14,305 nt of DNA from Verrucomicrobiota bacterium (GTDB lineage: Bacteria > Verrucomicrobiota > Verrucomicrobiia > Limisphaerales > JAEYXS01), in the NCBI GenBank assembly GCA_021156225.1, contig JAJNBN010000031.1, positions 1-14,305 on the forward strand, given 5' to 3'. Shown piece after piece: positions 13,674 through 14,305 of this stretch. The notes below the pieces were generated by a model. The model saw only the letters and a program-made list of their open reading frames with translations, did no database searches and was not told where the DNA came from. Made by a program: the position numbers and the translations under genes. Every line of letters starts with the position of its first letter. The first letter of the stretch is position 1.

Positions 13674-14305
13674 ACAAAGCTCGATTCTCAATTATTCGTT
13701 TGCTGCTGCTGGCCTTGGTGGCAGGTTACGCTTTTACCCAGACAGTTTTTGCCCAAGGACGCAATGCCGCGCCAATGCTTTTGAAAGGCCCGGTGAACTG
13801 GGGATTTGAGCGGATGCCCATCCCGACCGGTTTCGCCCCTGATCTGAGCCTGAAAGGCTTCGAAGAAGTACGCTTTGCTCCGGGCATGTTCGATACCAGC
13901 TCCACGAATTATTTCACTTATGCCCTCGCCGTTTCGGCGGAAGGCACCAACTCGATCGGGATGGCGGAACTGAAAGACTTTCTCGACAAGTATTTTCGAG
14001 GACTGAGCATCTCCGCTGGACGCCAGAAAGGGCTGAATCCCGATCCCGCACAATTCGGCGCCGAGGTCGTGAGCGTGAATTCTGACTTCGCAGGGTTGAA
14101 TCGCTTTACGGCGAAGCTGCCTTTCTTCGACACCTTCAGTGATGGACGCAAGATAGCGTTAAATCTGGAGATCGCCGTCCTGCCGAAGGGAGAAGCCAAT
14201 AAGACTCTCGTGATGATGCTCACCTCGCCGCAAGCCACGAACGCGCCCGTGTGGCAGGAACTGCGGACCATCGGCAAAACGATGGAGAATGACTGGAGCC
14301 CAAAA
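13670..14305 (+). CDS. Unnamed exported protein, 3' end outside window
   Basis: The frame opens with the ATG of an ATGA overlap with the preceding stop and stays open for 212 codons to the window edge, so the protein is cut off or nearly complete. GGAAGG sits three bases ahead of the ATG, a short but usable Shine-Dalgarno spacing. Residues 1-28 are a signal peptide (MNKARFSIIR, hydrophobic LLLLALVAGYAF, cleavage after VFA). The mature part begins with a GPVNWGFERMPIPTGFAPDL segment, then FEEVRFAPGMFD and a NYFTYALAVS strand, and later YFRGLSIS. I recall similar small exported proteins of unknown function in related bacteria but know no assigned activity. No catalytic motif is evident. Its place at the end of the sulfatase/propeller run suggests an accessory role. 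Confidence 0.8.
   Translation, partial: MNKARFSIIRLLLLALVAGYAFTQTVFAQGRNAAPMLLKGPVNWGFERMPIPTGFAPDLSLKGFEEVRFAPGMFDTSSTNYFTYALAVSAEGTNSIGMAELKDFLDKYFRGLSISAGRQKGLNPDPAQFGAEVVSVNSDFAGLNRFTAKLPFFDTFSDGRKIALNLEIAVLPKGEANKTLVMMLTSPQATNAPVWQELRTIGKTMENDWSPK

Overview
The window looks like part of a carbohydrate-scavenging region from a GC-rich, Gram-negative bacterium, most likely a member of the Verrucomicrobiota (Planctomycetota is the main alternative). This placement is an inference. It rests on the density of secreted sulfatases, sialate-O-acetylesterase-like and BNR-propeller proteins, a signal-peptide-bearing FAD oxidoreductase with a GGTSGG motif, a regulator joining a GntR-type DNA-binding domain to a LacI-type sensor, and the style of the intergenic repeats. 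No rRNA, tRNA, CRISPR array, transposase or phage gene was seen.

Layout. (1) 1-810 is the 3' part of a rhamnulokinase gene (rhaB), cut by the window edge. (2) 986-2146, minus strand, is the regulator, convergent with rhaB. A 135-bp REPIN-like repeat (845-979) fills the gap between them. (3) The divergent gap 2147-2309 holds a 16-bp palindrome and a chain of three stem-loops, followed by an RraA-family aldolase-like gene (2310-3059). (4) A second 135-bp repeat, inverted relative to the first (3067-3201), and a 13-bp inverted repeat (3247-3308) precede a two-gene unit. That unit encodes a secreted NodB-fold deacetylase-like protein (3315-4163) and a 723-residue sialate-O-acetylesterase-like protein with an extra C-terminal domain (4194-6365). 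It ends at a strong intrinsic terminator (6406-6443). (5) A third, divergent REPIN-like element (6444-6591) and a palindrome resembling the one in the regulator leader (6601-6621) precede a tightly packed plus-strand run. The run is FAD-dependent oxidoreductase (6667-8400), sulfatase (8447-9895), sulfatase (9908-11257), sialidase-like BNR propeller (11300-12481), a second propeller protein with a Tat-like signal (12516-13673), and an unnamed exported protein (13670 to the window end).

Working model (inference). The exported enzymes remove sulfate esters, acetyl esters and terminal sugars from a complex glycan. A deoxysugar such as rhamnose, and perhaps acidic sugars, would then enter the cytoplasm for RhaB and possibly the RraA-family protein. 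The regulator may sense one of the released sugars. No transporter, SusC/D pair or formylglycine-generating enzyme lies in the window, so uptake and sulfatase maturation must be encoded elsewhere.

The most notable non-coding signal is a family of three paired-hairpin elements. Each starts with GGAG followed by a hairpin and ends with the inverted counterpart, the layout of REP doublets (REPINs) mobilised by RAYT transposases. One of the three has a changed hairpin in which base pairing is preserved.
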